From NCBI GenBank assembly GCA_005223185.1, contig NJBN01000009.1, positions 1-64,000 of the forward strand: 64,000 bases of DNA, in the 5' to 3' direction. The DNA comes from a candidate division LCP-89 bacterium B3_LCP. Lineage in GTDB: Bacteria; Electryoneota; B3-LCP. A model generated the notes under the pieces. The model saw only the letters and a list, made by a program, of their open reading frames with translations, searched no databases and was not told the DNA's origin. Numbering within the stretch: position 1 is the stretch's first letter; each line of letters begins with the position of its first letter. Both the position numbers and the translations under genes were made by a program. Positions 1 through 8,873 of the stretch are shown here, piece by piece.

Positions 1-2226
1 ATGGCGAGTGCGTTTGCAGGCTTCATCCAGACGTTTGGTATAGATGAACCGGCGGGAAGCTATGATGACATCGAACTGACCGATACCATCATCACCTGGG
101 GAGCGAATATGGCTGAGTGCCATCCTATTCTCTGGTCCAGAGTGAGTGATCGCAAGCTGTCGAACAGGGAAGAAGTTAAGGTCGTTAACCTGACCACTTT
201 TACCAATCGCTGTTCTGACTTAGCCGATACTGAAATTATCTTCAAGCCGCAATCTGATCTGGCTATACTAAACCACATTGCCCATGAAATCGTCTATAAT
301 CGCCCGGAAGTAATAGACTGGGATTTCATCAATAAGCATTGCGTTTTTGCTACAGGCTTCGCCAATGTTGGCTACGGGATGAGGAGCAAAACAGATCCGG
401 CAAAGTACAGTGATCTGGAAAATGAAACTGTAGCCAAGCAGAATTCCAAGGTAATCAGCGAAGATGAGGCGGTAGCTTTACAACACCTTGGTGTGAAAGC
501 CGGTGATGTGATGGAGATGAATAATGCTGCTAAAGCTGGTGCGCACTGGAAGATATCATTCAGCGATTTCAAGAAAGGGCTAAAACCGTACGACGCTGAT
601 TATGTGACCCGTGTTGCTAAGGGCGATCCCAACGAATCGGATGCAGACTTTAAAAAGAAGTTGAAGGTTTTGGTCGATCTTTATGCGGACAGAAAGAGAA
701 AAGTCGTCAGTTTCTGGACTATGGGCTTCAATCAGCATAGCCGCGGCACCTGGGTAAATGAACAGGTGTACATGGTACACATGCTTTGTGGGAGACAATC
801 CAAACCGGGAAACGGCGCTTTCAGTTTGACCGGACAGCCCAGCGCTTGCGGAACTGCCAGGGAAGTTGGGACGTTTGCGCACCGTTTACCTGCGGATATG
901 GTTGTGAAGAATCCCGGGCATAGAAAGACCAGTGAAAAACTATGGAATCTTCCCGAAGGAACGCTTAATCCCAAGGTGGGATCGCATTACACCAAAATCA
1001 TGCGCGATATGGAAGACGGGACAATTAAATGGGCCTGGGTTCAGGTCTGTAATCCCTGGCAGAACACCGCTAACGCCAACCACTGGATCAAGGCAGCTCG
1101 TGAAATGGACAACTTCATCGTGGTGTCTGATGGTTATGCTGGTATTTCCGCCAAAGTAGCCGACCTCATTTTGCCCACTGCCATGATATTTGAGAAGTGG
1201 GGTTCCTATGGTAACGCTGAACGTAGAACTCAGCATTGGAGACAGCAGGTTACGCCTGTTGGCGATTCGATGCCTGACCTCTGGCAGGCTATGGAATTCT
1301 CCAAATACTTCACGGTCGGTGAAGTTTGGAAGGAATGGAAGATATCTGATAAACTGACCCTGCCCGATGTAATCGCAAAAGCTAAGCAGATGGGATACTC
1401 AGAGAATGATACCCTGTTCGATGTCCTGTATGCTACAAAAGAAGCAAAATCGTATAAGTGGCCCGATCCCATCGGAGAAGGTTTCCTTAACACAGAGGTT
1501 GCCGGTGATTCACGCAACGTGGAAGGATTCCAGGGTTACGGATTCTTCGTCCATAAGTCCATGTGGGAAGAATACCGGAAATTCGGATTGGGACACCAAC
1601 ACGACTTAGCTGACTTCGACACCTATCACAAAATACGCGGGCTGAAATGGCCGGTGATTGATGGAAAAGAAACAGCCTGGCGCTTCAATTCAGACTACGA
1701 TCCTTATGCGAGGAAAATCGCCACTGATTTCGCATTTTACGGACCTGCTCTTAAAGCAATACCTAAAGGTGACTTAAAAGGTCCGAAGACCAAAGAAAAA
1801 ACGAAATTAACTAACAAGGCCAAGATCTTCTTCCGCCCCTATATGGAAGCACCCGAAATGCCGGACAAAAAATATCCCTTCTGGTTGTGCACTGGAAGAG
1901 TGCTTGAACACTGGCATACTGGCACCATGACTATGCGCGTTCCCGAACTCTACCGAGCTGCCCCGGAGGCTTTGTGCTTTATGAATGCCAAAGATGCTTC
2001 CGATAACGGCTTGAAGTACGGAGACATGATCTGGGTCGAGAGCCGCAGAGGCAAAGTCAAAGTGAGGATTGAGACCCGCGGGCGCAACAGGATGCCCGAA
2101 GGAACGGTCTTCATCCCCTTCTTCGATGAGAGGGTTTTCATCAACAAGGTAACTTTAGATGCTACCTGCCCCATTTCGAAGGAGACGGACTTCAAAAAAT
2201 GCGCGGTGAAAATATATAAAGCGTGA
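1..2226 (+). CDS. napA: Periplasmic nitrate reductase catalytic subunit NapA (5' end outside window)
   Basis: Molybdenum enzyme that reduces nitrate to nitrite in the periplasm using electrons from NapB. The visible 741 residues correspond to the part after the N-terminal Tat signal and [4Fe-4S] domain: the opening [17 protein letters not shown] followed by DDIE and [19 protein letters not shown] is the NapA molybdopterin-binding segment, and [18 protein letters not shown] near the C-terminus is another conserved cofactor-contacting stretch. Typical NapA is about 920 residues, so roughly 180 N-terminal residues lie upstream of base 1; the ATG at base 1 is internal, not the start. The stop overlaps the GTG of napG. 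Distinguished from assimilatory NasA and formate dehydrogenase by these motifs and by the following napGHBFLD genes. Confidence 0.93.
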   Translation: MASAFAGFIQTFGIDEPAGSYDDIELTDTIITWGANMAECHPILWSRVSDRKLSNREEVKVVNLTTFTNRCSDLADTEIIFKPQSDLAILNHIAHEIVYNRPEVIDWDFINKHCVFATGFANVGYGMRSKTDPAKYSDLENETVAKQNSKVISEDEAVALQHLGVKAGDVMEMNNAAKAGAHWKISFSDFKKGLKPYDADYVTRVAKGDPNESDADFKKKLKVLVDLYADRKRKVVSFWTMGFNQHSRGTWVNEQVYMVHMLCGRQSKPGNGAFSLTGQPSACGTAREVGTFAHRLPADMVVKNPGHRKTSEKLWNLPEGTLNPKVGSHYTKIMRDMEDGTIKWAWVQVCNPWQNTANANHWIKAAREMDNFIVVSDGYAGISAKVADLILPTAMIFEKWGSYGNAERRTQHWRQQVTPVGDSMPDLWQAMEFSKYFTVGEVWKEWKISDKLTLPDVIAKAKQMGYSENDTLFDVLYATKEAKSYKWPDPIGEGFLNTEVAGDSRNVEGFQGYGFFVHKSMWEEYRKFGLGHQHDLADFDTYHKIRGLKWPVIDGKETAWRFNSDYDPYARKIATDFAFYGPALKAIPKGDLKGPKTKEKTKLTNKAKIFFRPYMEAPEMPDKKYPFWLCTGRVLEHWHTGTMTMRVPELYRAAPEALCFMNAKDASDNGLKYGDMIWVESRRGKVKVRIETRGRNRMPEGTVFIPFFDERVFINKVTLDATCPISKETDFKKCAVKIYKA

Positions 2227-3041
2227 TAGTTAACTTGGCGGATACTGAGCAGAAAAAACGCCGTGTTTTTCTCAATCAGTTGCTGAAAAGCATCGGTTTA
2301 GCGACGGTCGGAGGCATCGCCTGGGGCGGTTTGGTCGATAAAATGGCTTCAGCTCCGTTATGTCTCCGCCCGCCCGGTGCATTGAGTGAGAGGGAGTTCT
2401 TAGCAAAGTGTGTCAGATGCGGTCTCTGTGTGCAGGCTTGCCCATATGATACCTTAAAACTTGGGAGCCCTGGGGACGACAGACCTTTAGGTACGCCTTA
2501 TTTCATCCCGCGCCAGATTCCCTGTTATATGTGCGAGGATATTCCCTGCGTTGAAGCATGCCCTTCCGGGTCGCTCGACAAAGCCTCTGTGAGTAGGGAG
2601 GAGAACGGTAAACTTGTATGGGACATAAAACAATCGCGTATGGGCATTGCCGTTCTGGATCGGCAGTCATGTGTTGCCTTCTGGGGCTTGCAATGCGAAG
2701 CGTGCTACCGCGCCTGTCCGCTGATAGATCAGGCCATAAACCTGAAATACGACCGGAATGTGAGAACCGGAAAACACGCTCTGCTTCTACCTAAGATAAA
2801 CCCGGAATTCTGTACCGGCTGTGGTCTCTGTGAACGTGCCTGCATAACTCAGAAACCAAGTATATTCGTCTTGCCATTTTCCGTTGCCCAAGGTGAAGTA
2901 GGAACTAATTATATTAAAGGCTGGGACGAACTTGACGAAAACAGGCTGAAAGGAGTTACCGAAGAGGGCACATTTCAGACTGAAAGAAGCAAGTTAGACC
3001 CGGTGGATTATCTTAACATGGACGATTTAACAGGTGAGTAG
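2223..3041 (+). CDS. napG: Ferredoxin-type quinol dehydrogenase component NapG
   Basis: Iron-sulfur protein that, with NapH, passes electrons from menaquinol to NapB. The GTG start overlaps the napA stop. The N-terminus carries a twin-arginine-like motif KKRRVFLNQ at residues 11-19 followed by a hydrophobic stretch, which fits Tat export. Four cysteine clusters suited to [4Fe-4S] centres are visible: [12 protein letters not shown] (63-74), [14 protein letters not shown] (101-114), CxxxxxxxCxxCxxxC (150-165) and [11 protein letters not shown] (197-207). The length of 272 is normal for the family. No napC is present in this cluster, so NapGH is the likely quinol-oxidising route. Confidence 0.92.
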   Translation: MIVNLADTEQKKRRVFLNQLLKSIGLATVGGIAWGGLVDKMASAPLCLRPPGALSEREFLAKCVRCGLCVQACPYDTLKLGSPGDDRPLGTPYFIPRQIPCYMCEDIPCVEACPSGSLDKASVSREENGKLVWDIKQSRMGIAVLDRQSCVAFWGLQCEACYRACPLIDQAINLKYDRNVRTGKHALLLPKINPEFCTGCGLCERACITQKPSIFVLPFSVAQGEVGTNYIKGWDELDENRLKGVTEEGTFQTERSKLDPVDYLNMDDLTGE

Positions 3042-3852
3042 AGGTTATTTCTATTATCATAGATTTATCATCAGTAGAAGGATTGTGCAGTTATCAATTC
3101 TTCTCTTGTATATTCTGGCTCGTCATACTGATCTTGACATTCTAAAGGGCGACCTGACTTTCTCCGAGTTGCTTGGGGTGATCCCATTTGCTGATCCCTA
3201 TGCTGTTTTACAGATTATTGCGACCGGGTCGATACCCGGTAAGTCGCTGATTATCGGCGGATTGATAATTCTCCTGTTCTACGCGCTGATAGGCGGTAGA
3301 GTGTTCTGTTCCTGGGTGTGCCCCATGAACATAGTCACGGATTCAGCAAGTGCCTTGAGGCGTAAGCTGAAGATAGATCAGGACGACAAGCCCACACGGA
3401 TCAGCCGGAAAATCAGGTATTGGGCTTTAGGGCTGTCTTTAATCTTATCTCTGATATTCGGGTTGGCCGCATTTGAGAGTATCAGCCCCGTATCGATATT
3501 GCACAGAGGTATTATTTATGGATTTGGATACGGCTGGCTCGTGGTACTGGCGATATTTTTAATTGACTTATTTGTCCTGAAGAATGGGTTTTGCGGAAAT
3601 CTTTGTCCTTTAGGTGCTTTTTATGCGTTCATATCAAAATTCAGTGTCGTAAGGATTAAACATATTAAGGAAAAATGCAACTTGTGCATGGATTGTCGCG
3701 TCATCTGTCCCGAACCGCACGTGCTTCCCATGATTGGAAAACATGATGCTCTGGTACTTTCAGGTGAATGCAACAACTGCGGTAGGTGTATTGAAGTATG
3801 CAAAGACGATTCAATGATGTTCAGTTTGCGCACTAAATCTGTTAATAAATGA
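3034..3852 (+). CDS. napH: Membrane quinol dehydrogenase component NapH
   Basis: Integral membrane partner of NapG, thought to bind and oxidise quinol. The GTG start overlaps napG by 8 bases. It shows four or five hydrophobic helices, the conserved GGRVFCSWVCPMNIVTD and KNGFCGNLCPLGAF motifs (paired CxxxCP sites on the cytoplasmic side), and two C-terminal [4Fe-4S] clusters, CNLCMDCRVICP and CNNCGRCIEVC. The 272-residue length is typical. The last codons overlap the napB start (ATGA), which suggests translational coupling through the operon. Confidence 0.92.
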   Translation: MSRGYFYYHRFIISRRIVQLSILLLYILARHTDLDILKGDLTFSELLGVIPFADPYAVLQIIATGSIPGKSLIIGGLIILLFYALIGGRVFCSWVCPMNIVTDSASALRRKLKIDQDDKPTRISRKIRYWALGLSLILSLIFGLAAFESISPVSILHRGIIYGFGYGWLVVLAIFLIDLFVLKNGFCGNLCPLGAFYAFISKFSVVRIKHIKEKCNLCMDCRVICPEPHVLPMIGKHDALVLSGECNNCGRCIEVCKDDSMMFSLRTKSVNK

Positions 3853-4439
3853 TAGAAATAATAAGAGAAAACAACATAACAAAAAGGGTTATGCCGATGC
3901 AGAAGGGAATTTTAAGAGTAAGAGCTTTGAAAGTGCTGGCGGCAATGCTGCTGGTGATACCTTTTCTGATCTGCTCATGCAGCGGGGATAAAACCATAGA
4001 AGATGGCGATCTGGGAATAAGAAAAGGAACTCTTCTAACAGAGGACGTTCTGGTCCCTGAATCTACCACTTCGCTGGTTGAAGCTGGTGCAAGTGAAAGG
4101 GTGGCCAGGTCCTTCGAAAACGCACCGCCGATGATTCCGCACGAAATCACCGATTATGTGCCGATCACGATTGAAGAGAATGCCTGCACCGAATGCCACA
4201 TGCCGGAAGTAGCAGAAGATGCTGAAGCTACGCCAGTGCCAGCCTCTCACCTGTATGATCTGCGCGAGAATCAACAGTTAAGTGAGCTAAGTGGCGCGGC
4301 TTTTAACTGCACGCTGTGTCACGCCGCCATGACAGATGCTTCCCTTATTGTTGAGAATGAATTCACGCCAGAATTCAGGGATGATGGCGATGAGCACTCT
4401 TCAGATCTTCTTGATAGACTCAACGAGGGTATCGAATAA
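3849..4439 (+). CDS. napB: Periplasmic dihaem cytochrome NapB
   Basis: Small dihaem c-type cytochrome that gives electrons to NapA. Two haem-binding CxxCH motifs are seen, CTECH (residues 113-117) and CTLCH (154-158), with PASHLYDLR between them, the usual NapB arrangement with a further His ligand. A hydrophobic N-terminal segment ends in ICSCSGDK, so the protein is either signal-peptide processed or possibly lipid-anchored at the second Cys (weak lipobox). The ATG at 3849 overlaps the napH stop as ATGA; ATGs at 3891 and 3897 are alternatives that would leave a more ordinary signal peptide. The TAA stop at 4437-4439 overlaps the unusual napF start. Confidence 0.9.
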   Translation: MIEIIRENNITKRVMPMQKGILRVRALKVLAAMLLVIPFLICSCSGDKTIEDGDLGIRKGTLLTEDVLVPESTTSLVEAGASERVARSFENAPPMIPHEITDYVPITIEENACTECHMPEVAEDAEATPVPASHLYDLRENQQLSELSGAAFNCTLCHAAMTDASLIVENEFTPEFRDDGDEHSSDLLDRLNEGIE

Positions 4440-4936
4440 ACGGCAAAAGCCTACATCGAAGGGATCTGTTCAAAGCGCTGGTTCAGCCGTTCAGGAATGT
4501 CCTGGATCGGAGACCTGTCCGGCCGCCCTACAATGATGATTCTTCCCTGTTTGATAGCGTCTGTCCGAAATGTGATGAACGCAACTGTGTAACCGCTTGC
4601 CCTGAGAAGATCATTGTTATCGATAGCAACGGGATTCCTCATCTCGATTTCACCCTAGGTGGGTGTACTTTCTGCGATGCTTGTAAGGAAAGTTGTCCGC
4701 ACGGTGTACTGAGTTTTGACGCTTCTGCAGCCATACGTGGAAGGATAACACTAGATAAGGGGGAATGCATCGCCTGGCAGGATGTGATCTGTAACTTCTG
4801 TGGTATATCTTGCGATGAAAGCGCCATAGAGTTTAGAGGAATGATAAAGCCGCACGTCAATATAGATAAATGCAATTTCTGTGGTAAATGTATCAAGAGC
4901 TGCTCCTCAAATGCAATCAGTATCAATGCAGCGTAA
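4436..4936 (+). CDS. napF: Ferredoxin-type maturation protein NapF with an apparent ATA start
   Basis: Cytoplasmic iron-sulfur protein implicated in NapA maturation. The frame is open from 4418 to the TAA at 4934-4936 and encodes cysteine clusters CPKCDERNCVTACP, CTFCDACKESCP, CxxxxxxxxxCNFCGISC and CNFCGKCIKSC. It contains no usable ATG, GTG or TTG before the conserved region. The N-terminus expected for NapF, (I)NGKSLHRRDLFKALVQPFRNV, begins at ATA 4436, which sits 6 bases after GAGGG (4425-4429) and overlaps the napB stop. A G at 4438 instead of A would restore the classic ATGA stop/start overlap used by the neighbouring genes. The product is about 166 residues, normal for NapF. Product assignment is firm; the start is inferred. 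Confidence 0.82.
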   Translation: MNGKSLHRRDLFKALVQPFRNVLDRRPVRPPYNDDSSLFDSVCPKCDERNCVTACPEKIIVIDSNGIPHLDFTLGGCTFCDACKESCPHGVLSFDASAAIRGRITLDKGECIAWQDVICNFCGISCDESAIEFRGMIKPHVNIDKCNFCGKCIKSCSSNAISINAA

Positions 4937-5930
4937 CAGGCATACTTTGAATGACTTGAAAGCCTACATCCTTGTTCTCCTTACAGTTGTAACTGCCATA
5001 TTATTACTTCCAAATGAGGTCCAATCCAGCCAACCTATAAGAATAAACAGCTTTAAGATAGCAGCTCCCGCCAGTGATTTAATAATTCGTGGCGGGATTG
5101 TTATTGCCGGGACCAATGCTGGGATCGTTTGCAGCTATGATTTAAAAAACGGGACTCTCCTTAAACAGATTAAACTGCCCGAAATCCTCGATTTTATGGG
5201 AGACCCCTACGCGCCTTCGATATTATCGATCGATTACCTGGAAGACAGATACCTGATTGTGGCAGAAGGCGGCAGAGGTTCCAGAAATATATTTCTTTAC
5301 ACTGGTGACGTTCTTGAAGAAATACTGCAAGATAAGAGTGATTTGTTGATCAGAAAGGCGAAGTTCATCGATCACGATAGAATCCTCTTAGCACTGGTAA
5401 GCAATGAACTAATCTTGTGTAAAATGCGGGGAGGAGAGGAAATATATCGCCGTCAGGTAAGCCCATCGCTGTTTTCCGATTTTGATGTGGGTGATGGCAA
5501 GAGCACAGTTGCAGTTGCTTGTGAATCGGGATCTATCTTCTTGTTGGATGTGGCTACCGGCAGTGAGATCAGCGAATTACAGGGTGGAAACAAGGATTTG
5601 GTGTATGACCTTGAATATTCTAAAGGTAAGATAATCACAGGTGGCAAGGACAGGCTGTGCGCCCTCTATGACGTCGATACCGGTTCCTTTGAGACGTACC
5701 AAGCAGAATTTTTAGTGTTTGCCGTGGCACTGAATCCATCAGCATCTTGGGGCGCATTCACTGCTGACGAATCGGGAACGGTCAGCATAATTTCCGTCAT
5801 CGACAGGAGCATAACGGCGACTATTCCCGGTGGTGGAGCCCCTATGAATAATCTAAGATTTATCGATGATACAACTCTGCTGTGTTCATCGGAAAGCGCT
5901 GAAATAACAATCTGGAGGGTCGGCAAATGA
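4926..5930 (+). CDS. napL: NapL-like periplasmic beta-propeller protein
   Basis: Predicted exported WD40/PQQ-like propeller of the NapL type, found in nap operons that lack napC and have napL between napF and napD; in epsilonproteobacteria NapL affects nitrate reductase maturation or activity. The ATG at 4926 is preferred over the in-frame ATG at 4881, because it lies next to the napF stop and puts the hydrophobic segment AYILVLLTVVTAILLLP near the N-terminus as a signal peptide. The rest is beta-rich with repeated G-x-V/I-x-x-x-D/S strands (for example GGIVIAGTNAGIVCSYDLKN, GKIITGGKDRLCALYDVDT). No haem or metal motif is seen. The 3' end overlaps napD by 4 bases. Confidence 0.75.
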   Translation: MQRNRHTLNDLKAYILVLLTVVTAILLLPNEVQSSQPIRINSFKIAAPASDLIIRGGIVIAGTNAGIVCSYDLKNGTLLKQIKLPEILDFMGDPYAPSILSIDYLEDRYLIVAEGGRGSRNIFLYTGDVLEEILQDKSDLLIRKAKFIDHDRILLALVSNELILCKMRGGEEIYRRQVSPSLFSDFDVGDGKSTVAVACESGSIFLLDVATGSEISELQGGNKDLVYDLEYSKGKIITGGKDRLCALYDVDTGSFETYQAEFLVFAVALNPSASWGAFTADESGTVSIISVIDRSITATIPGGGAPMNNLRFIDDTTLLCSSESAEITIWRVGK

Positions 5931-6211
5931 GTGTTTCCGGGGTGATAGTCAGGACGATGCCTGAGAAGGTCAGTGACGTGATAAAATCTCTCGAGGAATC
6001 GGGATTGTGTGATGTTTTCTTCAGTGATGCCACGGGTAAAATTGTGGTCACCATTGAAGGTGATACTACCGAAGAGGAGATGCGCAAATTCAAGGAGATA
6101 CAGAACATTCCCGACGTAATCAGCGTTGATTTAGCATACTCCCATACTGACGATAATTTCAATAGAAATGGTAAAGATACAGGAGACATACCTGATTTTC
6201 TCAAGGATTAG
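5927..6211 (+). CDS. napD: NapA-specific twin-arginine chaperone NapD
   Basis: Small cytoplasmic chaperone that binds the Tat signal peptide of NapA and holds back export until the cofactor is in place. The 94 residues show the NapD ferredoxin-fold pattern: SVSGVIVRTMPEKVSDVIKSL at the N-terminus, a central GKIVVTIEGDT strand and IQNIPDVISVDLAYSH. Start ATG overlaps the napL stop. It is the last gene of the operon in this window. Its presence supports NapA being exported by Tat, although the NapA signal itself is outside the window. Confidence 0.9.
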   Translation: MSVSGVIVRTMPEKVSDVIKSLEESGLCDVFFSDATGKIVVTIEGDTTEEEMRKFKEIQNIPDVISVDLAYSHTDDNFNRNGKDTGDIPDFLKD

Positions 6212-6352
6212 GTGTGGGATGTCGGCTGATACCCGGAATATTGGGCTGCACTTCGCTATAACCCAACCCACCTTGCTTTCAGGATACAGCACACCTCATA
6301 ATCCATCCAACCTCAAGCGCTAAAACTCTTGCGTAATACCAATCTATTTCTT

Positions 6353-6380
6353 AACTTTCAATGCAGCAGATTGAAAAGTT
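6353..6380. other. Imperfect inverted repeat between napD and the citrate synthase pair
   Basis: AACTTTCAAT (6353-6362) and ATTGAAAAGTT (6370-6380) pair around a 7-base loop with one bulged A. No clear T-run follows on either strand, so it is not a convincing terminator; it could be an operator or a weak mRNA hairpin. The rest of the 232-base gap shows no gene. Confidence 0.3.
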
Positions 6381-6443
6381 CTGAAAATGGCAGAAATGTC
6401 CGCCAGATGCATCTTCACTGTTTAGATAAATCGTAGGTTATCT

Positions 6444-7649
6444 ATGGCATCGAAATTCGATTCACTTAGCAGGGATTTTAACTGGCGTTCCAGGAAGGTG
6501 GAATGGCCGGTTACGACAGCTACAGCGCAGGGGTTGTCCGGTGTTATCGCCTGCGAAACCAAGGTGGCATGGGTCAATCCAAATACAGGTGACCTTTACT
6601 ATCGCGGAATACCTATCGAGAAGCTTGCTGATAACGCTACTTTTGAAGAGGTGGCGTATCTGCTTGTAGAAGGCAAGAACTGGAAAAGTCGTCCATCAGA
6701 ATTCCAGCGCTTCTGCGATGGGTTACACCGCGTCCGGCAGATGCCTGCGGAGGTTCTGCAGATTATCGCTTCGCAGCCGGGGGACGCCCATCCGACCAGA
6801 TTGCTTCGAGCCGCTGTCTCCGCACTTGGATGTTACGAGATGCAGCCAGGTAATAATCAGGAGAAAAAACACCCCTGGGAAGATGTATGGATCATCAGCC
6901 AGGTGGCGGCTTTAGTCGGTCATATAGCGCGCTATAGAAACGGTCTCAGGCCTCAAATCACCGACTATCGGCAGTCGCTCGCTAAAGACATGCTTTACAT
7001 GATCTTAAATACTAAGCCATCCAGAGAACAAGTCAGGCTTCTCGATCTTTTATGGGTGCTTTACGCTGATCATGGTTTAGATGCGCCCACCTTCACCGGC
7101 ATGGTGATTGCGAGTACTGAAGCGGATCCATATTACAACATCGTAGCAGGTTTGAGCGCTCTGAGAGGTCCTTTGCTTGGTGGCGCCGCTGAAAGAGTAA
7201 TCCATATGTTGAATGGACTTCGTGATGCAAACGTTGCCAAAGCCTGGACTATTGGAATGGTAGAGAGAGGATACGTTATTCCCGGGTTCGGACATCGCAT
7301 GTACCATCAACCCAATCCCAGAGTGGATATCCTGCGAAAACTCCTTCCGGAATTTGCCACCAGCTCTGAGCAGAAGTTGTTGGTTGAGGTTGCCTCAAGC
7401 GTTGAAGAGACAGCCTCTTCTGTTCTCAATCCGAAGGGGATATATGCCAATCTCCACTTTCATGCAGCGTTGCTTTTCCACTTTTTAGGCGTTGAACCTG
7501 AGATGGTTCCCTGTTTTTACGCTATCGGGAGAATGGCTGGTTTGGTAGCACGTGTCCGAGAATATCTCCGCGACAACCGGCTTATATATCCTATAGAAGA
7601 ATATACCGGCAAAACTGAATTGACCTATACCAGTATGGAGAAGAGATGA
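6444..7649 (+). CDS. Citrate synthase-like protein with degenerate active site
   Basis: Citrate synthase fold, 401 residues, with the oxaloacetate-side His in YADHGLDAPTF (H210), PGFGHRMY (H284, equal to pig His320), NPR (R293) and the Arg of IGRMAG (R363, equal to Arg401). Two catalytic positions are changed. The His of the usual LHGGAN is Leu (RGPLLGGAAE, L245), and the Asp of NVDFYSG aligns with His (ANLHFHAALL, H338). On standard family knowledge this protein alone should not carry out the normal aldol condensation. It overlaps the next gene by ATGA, and the neighbour keeps the residues lost here, which suggests a heteromer. Residue equivalences were aligned by eye. Confidence 0.85.
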   Translation: MASKFDSLSRDFNWRSRKVEWPVTTATAQGLSGVIACETKVAWVNPNTGDLYYRGIPIEKLADNATFEEVAYLLVEGKNWKSRPSEFQRFCDGLHRVRQMPAEVLQIIASQPGDAHPTRLLRAAVSALGCYEMQPGNNQEKKHPWEDVWIISQVAALVGHIARYRNGLRPQITDYRQSLAKDMLYMILNTKPSREQVRLLDLLWVLYADHGLDAPTFTGMVIASTEADPYYNIVAGLSALRGPLLGGAAERVIHMLNGLRDANVAKAWTIGMVERGYVIPGFGHRMYHQPNPRVDILRKLLPEFATSSEQKLLVEVASSVEETASSVLNPKGIYANLHFHAALLFHFLGVEPEMVPCFYAIGRMAGLVARVREYLRDNRLIYPIEEYTGKTELTYTSMEKR

Positions 7650-8764
7650 AACCGATCAAAGAGCCAAGAGAACAAACGTATGACCGTGGGCTGGAGAACC
7701 TCATCGTCGGTGAGACCGGTATAGGCAAAATTGACGGCGAAGAGGGAAAACTCTGGTACCGGGGGTATGATATCGAGGAATTAGCACAATACAGCACATT
7801 TGATGAGGTAGCCTATCTTATAATTCATGGTGCTTTACCCACCAGTTCTCAATATGAAAGGTGGCTGCTGGAACTGCAAGTTTGGCACGGGCCTCCGGTT
7901 GAAGCTATGACGGTACTCAAGTGGCTCCCCGCTAACACTCAAGCTCTGATGCTCTACAGGACTATGCTCTCGATCGCCGCCTGTCACATACCAGAAAGCG
8001 AAAACACCCGCCTGGATGCTCAATGGCGTCGTCCGGCACGTATTTTATCATGGTGTTCTACGCTGGCTGCTGCTGCTATATGCCATATTCGTGGAAAAGA
8101 GCCCAATCCTTTCAATCCTGAAAAATTATTCTCAGCCAATTTTCTTTCCCAATCATTGGGCAAGGAGCCTACGGAGTATGAAATAAAAGTATTTGACATC
8201 AGCATGATCGTGCAGGCTGAACATGGGGTTCACACGGCAGCCTTAGCTGCGCTTGCTACTATCTCAACAGGAGCTGATCTTGGAAGCGCTGTTCTTGCAG
8301 GGATGGGAGCCCTTTCGGGTAAACTGCACGGTGGCGCTAACCAGCTTGCCTTTCAAAATCTCATCCAACACCAATCCGTCGAGGAAGCGAGAGCCTGGAC
8401 TGCTAAAAGACTGAGTGAGGGATATAAATTTCCCGGATTCGGTCATCGTATCTATAAAACTCACGATCCCAGAGTAATAATCCTTGAACCCTATGTGGAG
8501 AAACTGCTTGCGGATAAAGGGGATAAGTTGCTGTGGGATATCTATCGGACTGTGCGTGATGAGGTTGAATCGAAGCTAGGAAATAAAGGAATTTATATCA
8601 ATGCTGACGGCATAACAGGAATAATCTACCATGCCCTGGGATTTCCACCGGAATCATTCCGCATTCCATTCCTGCTGGCAATCCAAGTGGGGTGGATGGC
8701 ACACTGCTTAGAGTATCTATCTGACGGAAAAATGATCGAACCGGGAGCAATTTACACAGGATAG
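7646..8764 (+). CDS. Citrate synthase paralogue with catalytic His/Asp but altered citrate-binding arginines
   Basis: Second citrate synthase fold protein, 372 residues, starting in the ATGA overlap with the first. It keeps EHGVHTAA (H193), GKLHGGAN (H228), PGFGHRIYKTHDPR (H267, R276) and INADGITG (D321), so the classic His/His/Asp set is present. The C-terminal arginines that bind citrate carboxylates in ordinary enzymes appear replaced: the SRVAGW-type Arg aligns with I346 in LLAIQVGW, and the LIRPR-type Arg aligns with E365 in KMIEPG. It could be citrate or 2-methylcitrate synthase, or the catalytic half of a heteromer with the upstream gene. Which acyl-CoA it uses cannot be told from sequence. 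Confidence 0.85.
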   Translation: MKPIKEPREQTYDRGLENLIVGETGIGKIDGEEGKLWYRGYDIEELAQYSTFDEVAYLIIHGALPTSSQYERWLLELQVWHGPPVEAMTVLKWLPANTQALMLYRTMLSIAACHIPESENTRLDAQWRRPARILSWCSTLAAAAICHIRGKEPNPFNPEKLFSANFLSQSLGKEPTEYEIKVFDISMIVQAEHGVHTAALAALATISTGADLGSAVLAGMGALSGKLHGGANQLAFQNLIQHQSVEEARAWTAKRLSEGYKFPGFGHRIYKTHDPRVIILEPYVEKLLADKGDKLLWDIYRTVRDEVESKLGNKGIYINADGITGIIYHALGFPPESFRIPFLLAIQVGWMAHCLEYLSDGKMIEPGAIYTG

Positions 8765-8773
8765 AGATAAAAA

Positions 8774-8810
8774 TGTATGTAGTGATACACATTGAGTATC
8801 ACTACATACA
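8774..8810 (-). terminator. Perfect 15-bp hairpin, terminator between convergent operons
   Basis: TGTATGTAGTGATAC (8774-8788) and its exact reverse complement (8796-8810) flank a 7-base loop. On the minus strand the stem is followed by TTTTT (8769-8773 region), the intrinsic terminator layout for the kinase/regulator operon. On the plus strand, for the citrate synthase pair, the stem is present but the T-run is missing. Confidence 0.75.
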
Positions 8811-8873
8811 CTTAAAACAGGCTTCATGTTGGACTTTCAGAGCATCCGGCAGTTGGTTCCGGGGAGTGGAGCT

